This document shows positions 1 through 5,045 of a stretch of DNA of 6,094 nucleotides, piece by piece. A program made the position numbers and the translations under genes. Under the pieces are notes generated by a model. It saw only the letters and a program-made list of their open reading frames with translations. It searched no databases and had not been told where the DNA came from. Origin of the DNA: an uncultured Ruminococcus sp. (GTDB lineage Bacteria > Bacillota > Clostridia > Oscillospirales > Ruminococcaceae); contig CAADWP010000220.1 in the NCBI GenBank assembly GCA_900752785.1, forward strand, positions 1 to 6,094. The letters run 5' to 3'. How positions within the stretch are numbered: position 1 is the stretch's first letter; every line of letters begins with the position of its first letter.

Positions 1-28
1 GATAACTAAAAATTATCCGTCACTCGCA

Positions 29-949
29 TCAAAACTTAAACATTTGTCTGGGATGTTTGGTGGTTAGGATGTCTTTCTGTTTTGAGAGGGCAACGTGGGT
101 GTAAATTTCCGTGACAGTGATGGAACTGTGTCCAAGCATTTCCTGAATGTACCTTATGTCGACATCCGCCTCAAGCAGGCTGGTAGCGAAAGTGTGGCGG
201 AACATATGTGGCGTTATATGAAGGTCAATGGAGGCGAGGGCACAATACTTTTTAATCATACGTCTGATGGATTGGTCAGAAAGCCGGGTTCCGTTGGGAT
301 TGGAGAAAAAATATCCGCAGTTATTAATTTCAGTGATGAATTCTGCTTTGTATTTTTCAAGAAGCATTAAAACATCTTTACTTCCTATCTGGATAATTCG
401 TTCCTTTGAACCTTTTCCGTATATGCGGATTGCTGCAATATTTAAGTCAACGTCAACATTTCTTAAATTACACAGTTCGGAGATTCTGACGCCGGTAGAA
501 AATAATGTTTCGCATATAGCAATATCAAGAAGAGTGCGTTTTTTACGGTAGCTTGTGTGGGCGGCAGAATGTTCTTTGTATATGGACGCAAGTAATTTTT
601 CCATTACATAAAGGGGAATTGTTTTTGGTAGAATTAAAGGTTCTCTGAAGCTTGTTTTTATCTTACCAAAAGGATTTTTTTCAATGTAATCTTTATATTC
701 GAGGAAAGTGTAAAAGGATTTGACAGTTGCAAGCTTTCTCTTAGCTGTTTTGGGTTTGAAGCTGCGATGCAGATAACCAATGTAGTTTTCAATATCGGAT
801 ATGGAAATGGCATGTATATACGGATTGTTTAAAAAATCAATAAACTGGTTTAAATCGGTGCAATAAGCCTTAAGCGTTTTACTGTTAAGGCATTTTTGTG
901 TTTTGCAGTATTCAATATATTTTTCAGTAATGTTAAGTAAAGTATTCAT
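29..949 (-). CDS. Tyrosine-type site-specific recombinase (XerC/XerD-like integrase)
   Basis: The 306-residue product is full length for a XerC/D-type recombinase, which cuts and rejoins DNA at short inverted sites through a phosphotyrosine intermediate. Residues 1-95 form the SAM-like core-binding domain (SKTLKAYCTDLNQF, then KRKLATVKSFYTFLEY). Residues 110-300 are the catalytic domain. All expected active-site residues are visible: R155 (STGVRISELCNLR), K179 (YGKGSKER), H248 and R251 (PHMFRHTFATSLL), H274 (MLGHSSITVTEIYTHV) and nucleophile Y283. The start was set at 949 rather than 1006 because the mRNA reads AAAAGGAGA about 8 bases before that ATG, and the homology begins there. It stands alone and is transcribed leftward out of the island. 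It could be an element integrase or an invertase for a nearby promoter switch; it is probably not the housekeeping XerC/D, given the degraded mobile-gene context, but that is inference. Confidence 0.93.
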   Translation of the reverse strand: MNTLLNITEKYIEYCKTQKCLNSKTLKAYCTDLNQFIDFLNNPYIHAISISDIENYIGYLHRSFKPKTAKRKLATVKSFYTFLEYKDYIEKNPFGKIKTSFREPLILPKTIPLYVMEKLLASIYKEHSAAHTSYRKKRTLLDIAICETLFSTGVRISELCNLRNVDVDLNIAAIRIYGKGSKERIIQIGSKDVLMLLEKYKAEFITEINNCGYFFSNPNGTRLSDQSIRRMIKKYCALASIDLHITPHMFRHTFATSLLEADVDIRYIQEMLGHSSITVTEIYTHVALSKQKDILTTKHPRQMFKF

Positions 950-984
950 TTGTAGAAATCTCCTTTTAAATAAGTGCTTAGAAT

Positions 985-1014
985 AATATATAAGACGAAC
1001 AACCATATTTCCAA
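985..1014 (-). promoter_or_regulatory. Candidate sigma-A promoter of the tyrosine recombinase
   Basis: Read on the minus strand, TTGGAA (positions 1014-1009) is followed after 18 bases by TATATT (990-985), about 36 bases ahead of the recombinase ATG. The -35 box is a partial match and the region is very AT-rich, so chance matches are likely. No better pair was seen upstream. Confidence 0.35.
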
Positions 1015-1218
1015 CCGGATATGAGTTTTCTTTTGCATCAGGAAGAATATATAATCAAATATATTTAATAGTGGGAATTACAATATAGGAATTGTATATC
1101 TTTTGTGATAAAATAAACTCTACCTATTTATCTACAGTAAATTGAATGGGAGTACGAGAACAATGCGTTAAAAAATATGGCAGGGGTATTTACGGAAGCT
1201 ATTATTTAAGAAAGTAAG
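1015..1218. other. Intergenic stretch with no intact gene
   Basis: This AT-rich stretch separates the divergent recombinase and the P-loop fossil. One weak inverted repeat is present: TACAAT at 1079-1084 with ATTGTA at 1091-1096. In the frame 1138-1209 (+), the codons preceding TAA read like a protein C-terminus (ENNALKNMAGVFTEAII), which may be the tail of a deleted gene. I cannot name a family for it, and no start or ribosome binding site exists. A 23-codon ORF at 1146-1217 overlaps it in another frame and has no support. Confidence 0.4.
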
Positions 1219-1338
1219 GTGATTATTCTGAAAATAGATATCGTTGTTTCCGTTGCGAGCGGAAAGACAACGCTTGCAAGGAAAATATCCAAGGAATTTA
1301 ATATTGTTCGTTTGACCGAGTATAATAATATCTACTAA
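1219..1338 (+). pseudogene. Fossil of a P-loop nucleotide/shikimate-kinase-like protein
   Basis: The 39 codons read VIILKIDIVVSVASGKTTLA and then RKISKEFNIVRLTEYNNIY before TAA. This matches the N-terminus of small P-loop kinases (adenylate-kinase or FlaR-like AAA_17 type), which begin with a beta strand, the Walker A loop GxxGxGK[ST]T, and a helix ending in LARKIS-x-x-F/L. Here the lysine and TT are kept, but the first glycine of the loop is Val and the second is Ala, each one base change from Gly. A ribosome binding site (AAGGTG, 1217-1222) sits 5 bases before CTG at 1228, as if an ATG had decayed to CTG. The frame stops after about 37 residues, against roughly 170-200 in functional relatives. 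It is almost certainly non-functional. The exact parent family is uncertain. Confidence 0.6.
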
Positions 1339-1355
1339 TAATGTGGAGGATTGTT

Positions 1356-1535
1356 ATGTTTGAATATATGACCGTACAGGAAGCTGCAACTAAATGGGAT
1401 ATTTCAGAACGAAGAATACAGACACTATGTTCTGAAAACAGGATTGAGGGTGTTGTGCGTTTAAGCAGAGTATGGCTCATACCAAAAGATGTAAAAAAGC
1501 CGATTGATAGGAGAAAGAAGAACAACGGGAAGTGA
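1356..1535 (+). CDS. Small helix-turn-helix (excisionase/MerR-like) DNA-binding protein
   Basis: This 59-residue protein is essentially one winged helix-turn-helix: TVQEAATKWDISERRIQTLC at residues 6-25, then IEGVVRLSRVWLIPKD as the wing, and a basic tail KKPIDRRKKNNGK. This is the HTH_17/excisionase-like layout ("choose a programme of binding, check Trp-Leu-Ile-Pro-Lys") common in short proteins of clostridial mobile elements, where members act as excisionases or small regulators. ATG 1356 was chosen over ATG 1341 because GTGGAGGA (1343-1350) lies 5-7 bases before it, and the upstream ATG would place that site inside the gene. It runs with the XRE gene downstream, 122 bases apart. Its target is unknown. 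Confidence 0.8.
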   Translation: MFEYMTVQEAATKWDISERRIQTLCSENRIEGVVRLSRVWLIPKDVKKPIDRRKKNNGK

Positions 1536-1547
1536 AAAAGAATTTTT

Positions 1548-1571
1548 GGTAGTTGCAACTGCCAGTTGACA
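1548..1571 (+). promoter_or_regulatory. Near-palindrome plus TTGACA ahead of the XRE gene
   Basis: AGTTGCAACT (1551-1560) is a perfect 10-bp palindrome, widened to 16 bp (1548-1563) by GG/CC and one G-T pair. A consensus -35 box, TTGACA, begins at 1566. No convincing -10 box lies 16-18 bases further on (AT-rich candidates lie at 1603-1625), so the start of transcription is not settled. A related half site, GTTAGCAACTT, occurs at 1594-1604. This would be a sensible operator for the downstream XRE regulator, by inference only. Confidence 0.3.
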
Positions 1572-1657
1572 TATTGAATGGTGCTGATTGGTGGTTAGCA
1601 ACTTAATAAATCACTAAAATATAAGCATAACAATCACATTAACAGGAGGACAAAATT

Positions 1658-2644
1658 ATGATTTTTGCCGATAAACTTATTTTGTTACGAAAAAAAGCAG
1701 GCTGGTCACAAGAGGAGTTAGCTGAACAAATGAATGTAACACGACAATCTGTTTCAAAATGGGAGGGAGCACAATCTGTGCCTGACCTTGATAAAATGAT
1801 AAGCCTTTCCGAACTGTTCGGAGTAAGTACAGATTATTTACTTAAAGACGAAATTGAAGAAGCCGAGCATATCAAGTTGTCCAATGATATGCCGTCATTA
1901 AAACGTGTATCTATGGAAGAAGCAAATGCTTTTCTTTCTGTAAAATCAAGGACAGCTAAAACAATAGCGTATGCTACTTTTTTGTGTATATTATCTCCGA
2001 TAACTCTTTTGATGTTGGGTGCAATTAGTGAAAGTACGGTAGGCGGCTTGAATGAAGATATTGCGGGTGGAATTGGAATGATTGCTCTTATAATTTTTAT
2101 AGCAATAGCCGCTGTAATGTTTATATCAAGTGGTAGCAAAACCGCTTCCTTTGCATATTTGGAAAAAGAAAAGTTTGAAACCGAGTATGGTGTGAGTGGA
2201 ATGGTTAAAGAACGCAAAGCAAAATACAAAGATTTGCACACAAAGAATAATATTGCAGGAACTTGTTTGTGTATTACTGCATTGATCCCGCTTTTTGTTG
2301 GAGCAATCGTTGACGCTGATAACGACCTATTTCTAATGATTATGCTTTCCTTTTCATTTCTCATTGCAGGTATAGGTGTGATTTGCTTCATTAAGACGGG
2401 TATTATATGGGCGAGCTATGAAAAGCTTCTGCAAGAGGGAGAATATTCTAAAGAAAATAAGGAAAAACCGTCTATTACAGATGCTGTATATACTGCATAT
2501 TGGGCAATTGCAACAGCGGTATATCTGGGATATAGTCTATCATCAAATAATTGGGGGCAGAGTTGGGTAATTTGGGTTGTTGCGGGAGTTATGTTTTGTG
2601 CTGTCGTTGCAATTACTAACACCTTTGATAAAAAATCAAAATGA
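1658..2644 (+). CDS. XRE-family transcriptional regulator with a six-helix membrane domain
   Basis: Residues 3-62 form a Cro/C1-type helix-turn-helix: LILLRKKAGWSQEELAEQ, VTRQSVSKWEGAQSVPDL, LSELFGVSTDYLLKDE. A charged linker (63-100) follows, and then six hydrophobic spans at about 102-123, 135-157, 198-218, 223-246, 276-296 and 302-322, so the DNA-binding head should be tethered to the cytoplasmic face of the membrane. A soluble charged segment (residues 168-196, KERKAKYKDLHTK) lies between spans 2 and 3. The 328-residue length is typical of Firmicute membrane-anchored XRE proteins, whose ligands are mostly unknown. The start is fixed by AGGAGGA (1644-1650) 7 bases before the ATG. Its TGA overlaps the ATG of the KTR gene. 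The design suggests sensing of a membrane or envelope signal with direct transcriptional output, but no target can be read from the sequence. Confidence 0.9.
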   Translation: MIFADKLILLRKKAGWSQEELAEQMNVTRQSVSKWEGAQSVPDLDKMISLSELFGVSTDYLLKDEIEEAEHIKLSNDMPSLKRVSMEEANAFLSVKSRTAKTIAYATFLCILSPITLLMLGAISESTVGGLNEDIAGGIGMIALIIFIAIAAVMFISSGSKTASFAYLEKEKFETEYGVSGMVKERKAKYKDLHTKNNIAGTCLCITALIPLFVGAIVDADNDLFLMIMLSFSFLIAGIGVICFIKTGIIWASYEKLLQEGEYSKENKEKPSITDAVYTAYWAIATAVYLGYSLSSNNWGQSWVIWVVAGVMFCAVVAITNTFDKKSK

Positions 2645-2805
2645 GAATAGAATGGCTATTATGCCCTATCTGTAAAAGTAAAACACGCCTTCAAATACGA
2701 GAAGATACCGAGATGAAAAACTTTCCTCTCTACTGTCCAAAGTGCAAAAGAGAAACAATCATCAATGTTCGGGATATGAAAATAACGCTTCCAGACAGTA
2801 AATAA
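2641..2805 (+). CDS. Cysteine-rich KTR domain protein (small zinc-ribbon-like)
   Basis: This 54-residue protein matches the Cys_rich_KTR family: W5LLCPICKSKTRLQIREDTE, then NFPLYCPKCKRETIINV. Two CPxC knuckles (C8/C11 and C32/C35) 20 residues apart could hold one zinc, and the KTR tripeptide that names the family is K14-T15-R16. The family is found widely in Firmicute mobile elements, often near tetracycline-resistance or conjugative genes; its function is not established. Its ATG overlaps the TGA of the membrane XRE gene (ATGA at 2641-2644), and there is no good ribosome binding site upstream (GATAAAAAATCAAA), so translation probably depends on coupling to the regulator gene. A strong terminator follows 9 bases after the stop. 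The product is too short for many gene callers and is easily missed. Confidence 0.88.
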   Translation: MRIEWLLCPICKSKTRLQIREDTEMKNFPLYCPKCKRETIINVRDMKITLPDSK

Positions 2806-2813
2806 TTATGTAT

Positions 2814-2848
2814 GCCGCCGCTATGGGTAACTCCATAACGGCGGTTTT
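2814..2848 (+). terminator. Rho-independent terminator after the KTR gene
   Basis: CCGCCGCTATGG (2815-2826) pairs with CCATAACGGCGG (2833-2844) through 11 Watson-Crick pairs and one C-A mismatch, with a 6-base loop (GTAACT), followed by TTTT. It is the most GC-rich hairpin in the window and closes the XRE-KTR transcription unit. Confidence 0.88.
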
Positions 2849-2955
2849 GAACTAAACTGTAAAATAAATACTGTTAAAATAAAGCGATAATAACAAGTTT
2901 TGATTCGCTATTTGAAAGAAATATTCACAAGATAATATTTTAAGGAGGCTTGGCA

Positions 2956-3066
2956 ATGATCAAGGATTCAATTTATGACGAGAAAGTAAGCAGGCAGAAA
3001 TAATTTGACCGGTTCTGTTATTACTTAGGTGGGGTAAAACAGTTTCTGGACAAAAAGGCGGCATAG
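2956..3066 (+). pseudogene. Remnant of a small ORF with an in-frame TAA
   Basis: A strong ribosome binding site (AAGGAGG, 2942-2948) sits 7 bases before ATG 2956. The frame reads MIKDSIYDEKVSRQK and then hits TAA at 3001-3003. The same frame continues open as FDRFCYYLGGVKQFLDKKAA to TAG at 3064. The stop is one base from TAC or TAT (Tyr). The second half resembles a stretch at 5003-5044 that reads KLRQAKLLLDEKTA in the same sense, with 23 of 30 bases identical between 3034-3063 and 5015-5044. This suggests two decayed copies of one small or truncated gene. I do not recognise the family. It could also be a functional 15-residue leader peptide, which I consider less likely. Confidence 0.45.
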
Positions 3067-3074
3067 ACAGCCGG

Positions 3075-3102
3075 CATCCTGCAGATAATATGCTGTAGGA
3101 TG
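3075..3102 (+). other. Ten-pair hairpin preceding a terminator
   Basis: CATCCTGCAG (3075-3084) and CTGTAGGATG (3093-3102) form a 10-pair stem with one G-U pair and an 8-base loop. No U-tract follows (TATATATATATC instead). It lies 14 bases upstream of the terminator at 3117, so the two may form one folded leader, but no competing third strand was found that would make it an attenuator. Confidence 0.5.
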
Positions 3103-3116
3103 TATATATATATCAG

Positions 3117-3154
3117 GAGGCTTCATTCATGGTGAGTGAAGTCTCTTTTATTTT
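3117..3154 (+). terminator. Rho-independent terminator upstream of the RhuM gene
   Basis: GAGGCTTCATTC (3117-3128) pairs with GAGTGAAGTCTC (3134-3145) over 12 pairs, two of them G-U, with loop ATGGT, followed by TTTTATTTT. The 5' arm overlaps AGGAGG, and an ATG lies in the loop, so the same bases also look like a start site for a 23-codon ORF (3129-3200). The terminator reading is more convincing. It would isolate the RhuM gene from anything transcribed upstream. Confidence 0.7.
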
Positions 3155-3280
3155 GCACTGTATAATGGAAAAAGTTTTGGTTGAACAGAGGTTGGAATGA
3201 TGATAGAATTTAGTTGGGACAATAGTGAACGCATGCGTTCACATTTTATAACCAAGAAGTAATGGATTTGAGAGGTGCTT
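3155..3280 (+). other. Leader of the RhuM gene with short overlapping ORFs
   Basis: TATAAT at 3161-3166 could be a -10 box, directly preceded by TG, but there is no -35 box at the right distance. A 21-codon ORF (3197-3262, MMIEFSWDNSERMRSHFITKK) begins on the ATGA that ends the 23-codon ORF from 3129 and contains the 18-bp palindrome at 3225-3242. Neither resembles a protein I know. They may be decayed fragments or untranslated leader. Confidence 0.3.
3225..3242. promoter_or_regulatory. Perfect 18-bp palindrome ahead of the RhuM gene
   Basis: GTGAACGCATGCGTTCAC is exactly self-complementary and lies 38 bases before the RhuM ATG. A perfect 18-bp dyad in AT-rich intergenic DNA is a good candidate operator for a dimeric repressor. 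The GAAC-N6-GTTC spacing does not fit the Firmicute LexA box (GAAC-N4-GTTC). The binding protein is unknown. Confidence 0.5.
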
Positions 3281-4285
3281 ATGGCAGACAAAATTGGAAC
3301 TGATGAATGTGGGGAAATACTTATATACCAGACTGATGATGGGCAGACAAATATAGAAGTTAAAATAGAAGATGATACAGTGTGGCTGACACAACAGCAA
3401 CTTACTGAATTATATCAATGCAGTAAATCAAATATAAGTGAACATATAAAGCATATATTCGAAGAAGGAGAGCTGGATAAGGATTCAGTTGTTCGGAAAT
3501 TCCGAACAACTGCAGATGATGGAAAAACATATAATGTTACTTATTACAATTTAGATATGATTATCTCTCTTGGATACCGTATTAAATCAGTGATTGCAAC
3601 AAGATTCAGGCAGTGGGCAACAAAGCGGTTAAAAGAATATATGATTAAGGGATTTACGATAGATGACGAGCGACTGAAAGGTAATGGTGGAGGAAATTAC
3701 TGGAAAGAGTTACTTGACAGAATCAGGGATATAAGATCTTCAGAAAAGGTCTTGTATCGTCAGGTTCTTGATTTGTATGCTACGAGTGTAGATTACAATC
3801 CTCATAGCGAAGAGTCTGTTAGATTCTTTAAAATTGTTCAGAATAAACTTCACTATGCAGCTCATGGTCATACTGCGGCAGAGGTTATATATCAACGGGC
3901 AGATGCAGAAAAGCCATTTATGGGACTTACTTCATTTGCCGGAGAATTACCAGCATTAAAGGATATAGAAATTGCAAAGAATTATCTTGAAGAAAATGAA
4001 CTCAAAGTATTAAACAATCTTGTTTCTGGTTATTTTGATCTGGCTGAAATTAATGCAATTGAGCATAAGCCAATGTATATGGATGATTATGTAAAGCAGC
4101 TGGATAGTGTGTTGTCATCAGGAAATAGAAAACTTTTAACTGGAGCTGGTTCTGTAAGTCATAAACAGGCATTGGAGAAAGCGAAAGCGGAATATAGAAA
4201 ATATCAGGAGATTACTTTGACACCAGTCGAAAAAGCATATCTTGAAAGCATTAAAGAGGTTTCCAAGGAAGTAAAAAGGAGATAA
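3281..4285 (+). CDS. RhuM-family (virulence_RhuM) protein
   Basis: The 334-residue product matches the RhuM family, named for a Salmonella pathogenicity-island gene; the biochemical role is not established. Family marks in order: a beta-rich start (residues 12-36, ending DDTVWLTQQQL); a helix-turn-helix-like segment at 37-64 (LTELYQCSKSNISEHIKHIF then EEGEL); the core VVRKFRTTADDGKTYNVTYY (70-89); YNLDMIISLGYRIKS and FRQWATKRLKEYMIKGFTID (89-128); a middle region with SEKVLYRQVLDLYATSVDY (154-172); KLHYAAHGHTAAEVIYQRAD (189-208); and a helical C-terminus. The HTH-like start and FRQWATKRLKEY block resemble phage antirepressor modules, which suggests DNA binding or regulation; that is inference. 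ATG 3281 was preferred to GTG 3275 because GAGAGG lies 5 bases before it. It is intact, preceded by a terminator and an 18-bp palindrome, and followed within 6 bases by a truncated serine recombinase. A broken paralogue lies at 5046-5288. Confidence 0.9.
   Translation: MADKIGTDECGEILIYQTDDGQTNIEVKIEDDTVWLTQQQLTELYQCSKSNISEHIKHIFEEGELDKDSVVRKFRTTADDGKTYNVTYYNLDMIISLGYRIKSVIATRFRQWATKRLKEYMIKGFTIDDERLKGNGGGNYWKELLDRIRDIRSSEKVLYRQVLDLYATSVDYNPHSEESVRFFKIVQNKLHYAAHGHTAAEVIYQRADAEKPFMGLTSFAGELPALKDIEIAKNYLEENELKVLNNLVSGYFDLAEINAIEHKPMYMDDYVKQLDSVLSSGNRKLLTGAGSVSHKQALEKAKAEYRKYQEITLTPVEKAYLESIKEVSKEVKRR
3486..3512. repeat. Perfect 27-bp palindrome inside the RhuM gene
   Basis: The left arm CAGTTGTTCGGAA (3486-3498) is mirrored exactly by the right arm (3500-3512) around a single central A. 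It spans codons Ser69 to Ala78 (SVVRKFRTTA). The paralogue at 5078-5104 has a perfect 27-bp palindrome at the same codons, with the same outer eight bases and different but self-complementary inner five. Confidence 0.95.
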
Positions 4286-4291
4286 CATCTG

Positions 4292-4387
4292 ATGAAAAAA
4301 CAGCAGAAATGTTACATATACACAAGAGTATCAACTTCCATGCAGGTAGAAGGCTACAGCCTTGATGCACAAAAGGACAATGTTTAA
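4292..4387 (+). pseudogene. 5' fragment of a large serine recombinase
   Basis: The 31 residues read MKKQQKCYIYTRVSTSMQVE then GYSLDAQKDNV before TAA. This is the N-terminal signature of resolvase/integrase-type serine recombinases: YTRVST with nucleophile Ser14, then Q18, E20, and the GYSLDAQ strand. Functional large serine recombinases run to roughly 450-550 residues, so more than 90% of the gene is missing; homology ends at about position 4380 where unrelated sequence begins. The ribosome binding site AAAGGAG (4275-4281) lies inside the last codons of the RhuM gene, so the two were once one operon. The break marks a deletion or insertion junction. Confidence 0.88.
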
Positions 4388-4409
4388 ATAAAACGAGGTG
4401 ACGTGTGAT

Positions 4410-4637
4410 ATGAAAAAAATAATATTAGTTTTAGATGCCATATGTATTGTAATTACTCTTTTATTTTTATTCTATTATAACTATAATGAGAGTGTTGGAT
4501 TAAAAGCACTTGAAGACATGGGAAACTATGTTGTATGCTTATTGTGTTTATGTATAGAAATACTAGTAATGATTATACTGGGTGTGATTTTAATATTAAG
4601 AAAATGTGCTCAAATACGAAATAGGAAAAGCAATTAA
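4410..4637 (+). CDS. Small two-helix membrane protein, unknown function
   Basis: The 75-residue product has two hydrophobic spans, residues 3-23 (IILVLDAICIVITLLFLFYY) and 41-63 (VVCLLCLCIEILVMIILGVI), joined by a short soluble loop (NYNESVGLKALEDMGN) and ending in a basic tail (RKCAQIRNRKSN). By the positive-inside rule both ends may face the cytoplasm. It contains five cysteines, three of them in the second span. ATG 4410 was chosen over GTG 4398 because GAGGTG (4395-4400) serves as its ribosome binding site, 9 bases upstream. I do not recognise a family. It begins 22 bases after the truncated recombinase and could be either a gene carried by whatever replaced the recombinase, or a truncated membrane protein. 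Confidence 0.6.
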   Translation: MKKIILVLDAICIVITLLFLFYYNYNESVGLKALEDMGNYVVCLLCLCIEILVMIILGVILILRKCAQIRNRKSN

Positions 4638-4714
4638 AGATGTTCTTGATGCGGCAGATTTATTTTATAAGGGAAATAATAGAAATATAATAAAACAATT
4701 ACAACTCTTAAATA

Positions 4715-4969
4715 ATGAAACGCTTAAAGTTCAAAAACTTGAAGTTCCTCATTAATAAGGGTTCTAAAAAATATTATATCCAGTCCGCGTATATGTTGGA
4801 GAGCGAAGCAAAAATGGAACAAGAGATTCGTCCTTTTTTGAAAATAAATGATTCGTTTAAGAAGATTGTAATTACATCTGATACACCAAAACCATTTTAT
4901 AATGATCAGGGTATTTTAATTATGAATGTGTATGAATTTTTATTAAATACAAATTCGCTGGAATTATAA
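4715..4969 (+). pseudogene. C-terminal fragment of a DUF4143-type AAA ATPase, frameshifted
   Basis: From residue 11 this frame reads FLINKGSKKYYIQSAYMLES, then EAKMEQEIRPFLKINDSFKK, IVITSDTPKPFYNDQGILIM and NVYEFLLNTNSLEL. This is the ending of prokaryotic AAA ATPases with a DUF4143 nuclease-like domain, where the usual upstream motif is LEVDF-[VL]-x-NKGS. Here the bases before it encode KVQKLEV in another frame (4726-4746), so the DF codons are disrupted. A loss of about 5 bases at 4744-4747 would restore the match. The whole ATPase core (normally some 300 residues) is absent. The upstream frame 4600-4746 stays open (KYEIGKAIKDVLDAADLFYK and onward) but does not look like the ATPase, so it may be another fused fragment. 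Not expected to be functional. Confidence 0.72.
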
Positions 4970-5002
4970 AAAGAGCGACAATCAACTGGAAGATGTCAAG
5001 AT

Positions 5003-5045
5003 AAGCTAAGGCAGGCAAAACTGCTTCTGGACGAAAAGACTGCGT
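5003..5045 (+). repeat. Degenerate second copy of the 3025-3066 sequence
   Basis: GCAAAACTGCTTCTGGACGA and the following bases match 3034-3063 at 23 of 30 positions and in the same reading sense (AKLLLDEKTA against VKQFLDKKAA). It lies directly against the broken 3' end of the second RhuM gene and just after the ATPase fragment, so it may be debris at a deletion or insertion junction. The source gene is unknown. Confidence 0.5.

Noticed and set aside
95..551. Plus-strand open frames opposite the tyrosine recombinase
   Set aside because: They are antisense shadows of a well-supported gene, with no ribosome binding site and no recognisable protein.
950..1140. Invertible promoter flanked by inverted repeats next to the tyrosine recombinase
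   Set aside because: I looked for paired inverted repeats and found only 6-base arms at 1079-1096, too short and too close to flank a promoter.
1146..1217. A 23-codon ORF starting with ATG
   Set aside because: No ribosome binding site, no similarity, and a different frame reads more like a gene tail.
1298..1558. Minus-strand 86-codon frame opposite the small HTH gene
   Set aside because: The forward gene has a good ribosome binding site and a clear HTH; the reverse frame has neither.
1834..2622. Minus-strand open frames opposite the XRE membrane regulator
   Set aside because: Low-complexity hydrophobic shadows of the membrane helices, without start signals.
3225..3242. LexA/SOS box
   Set aside because: The halves GAAC and GTTC are six bases apart, whereas the Firmicute box has four.
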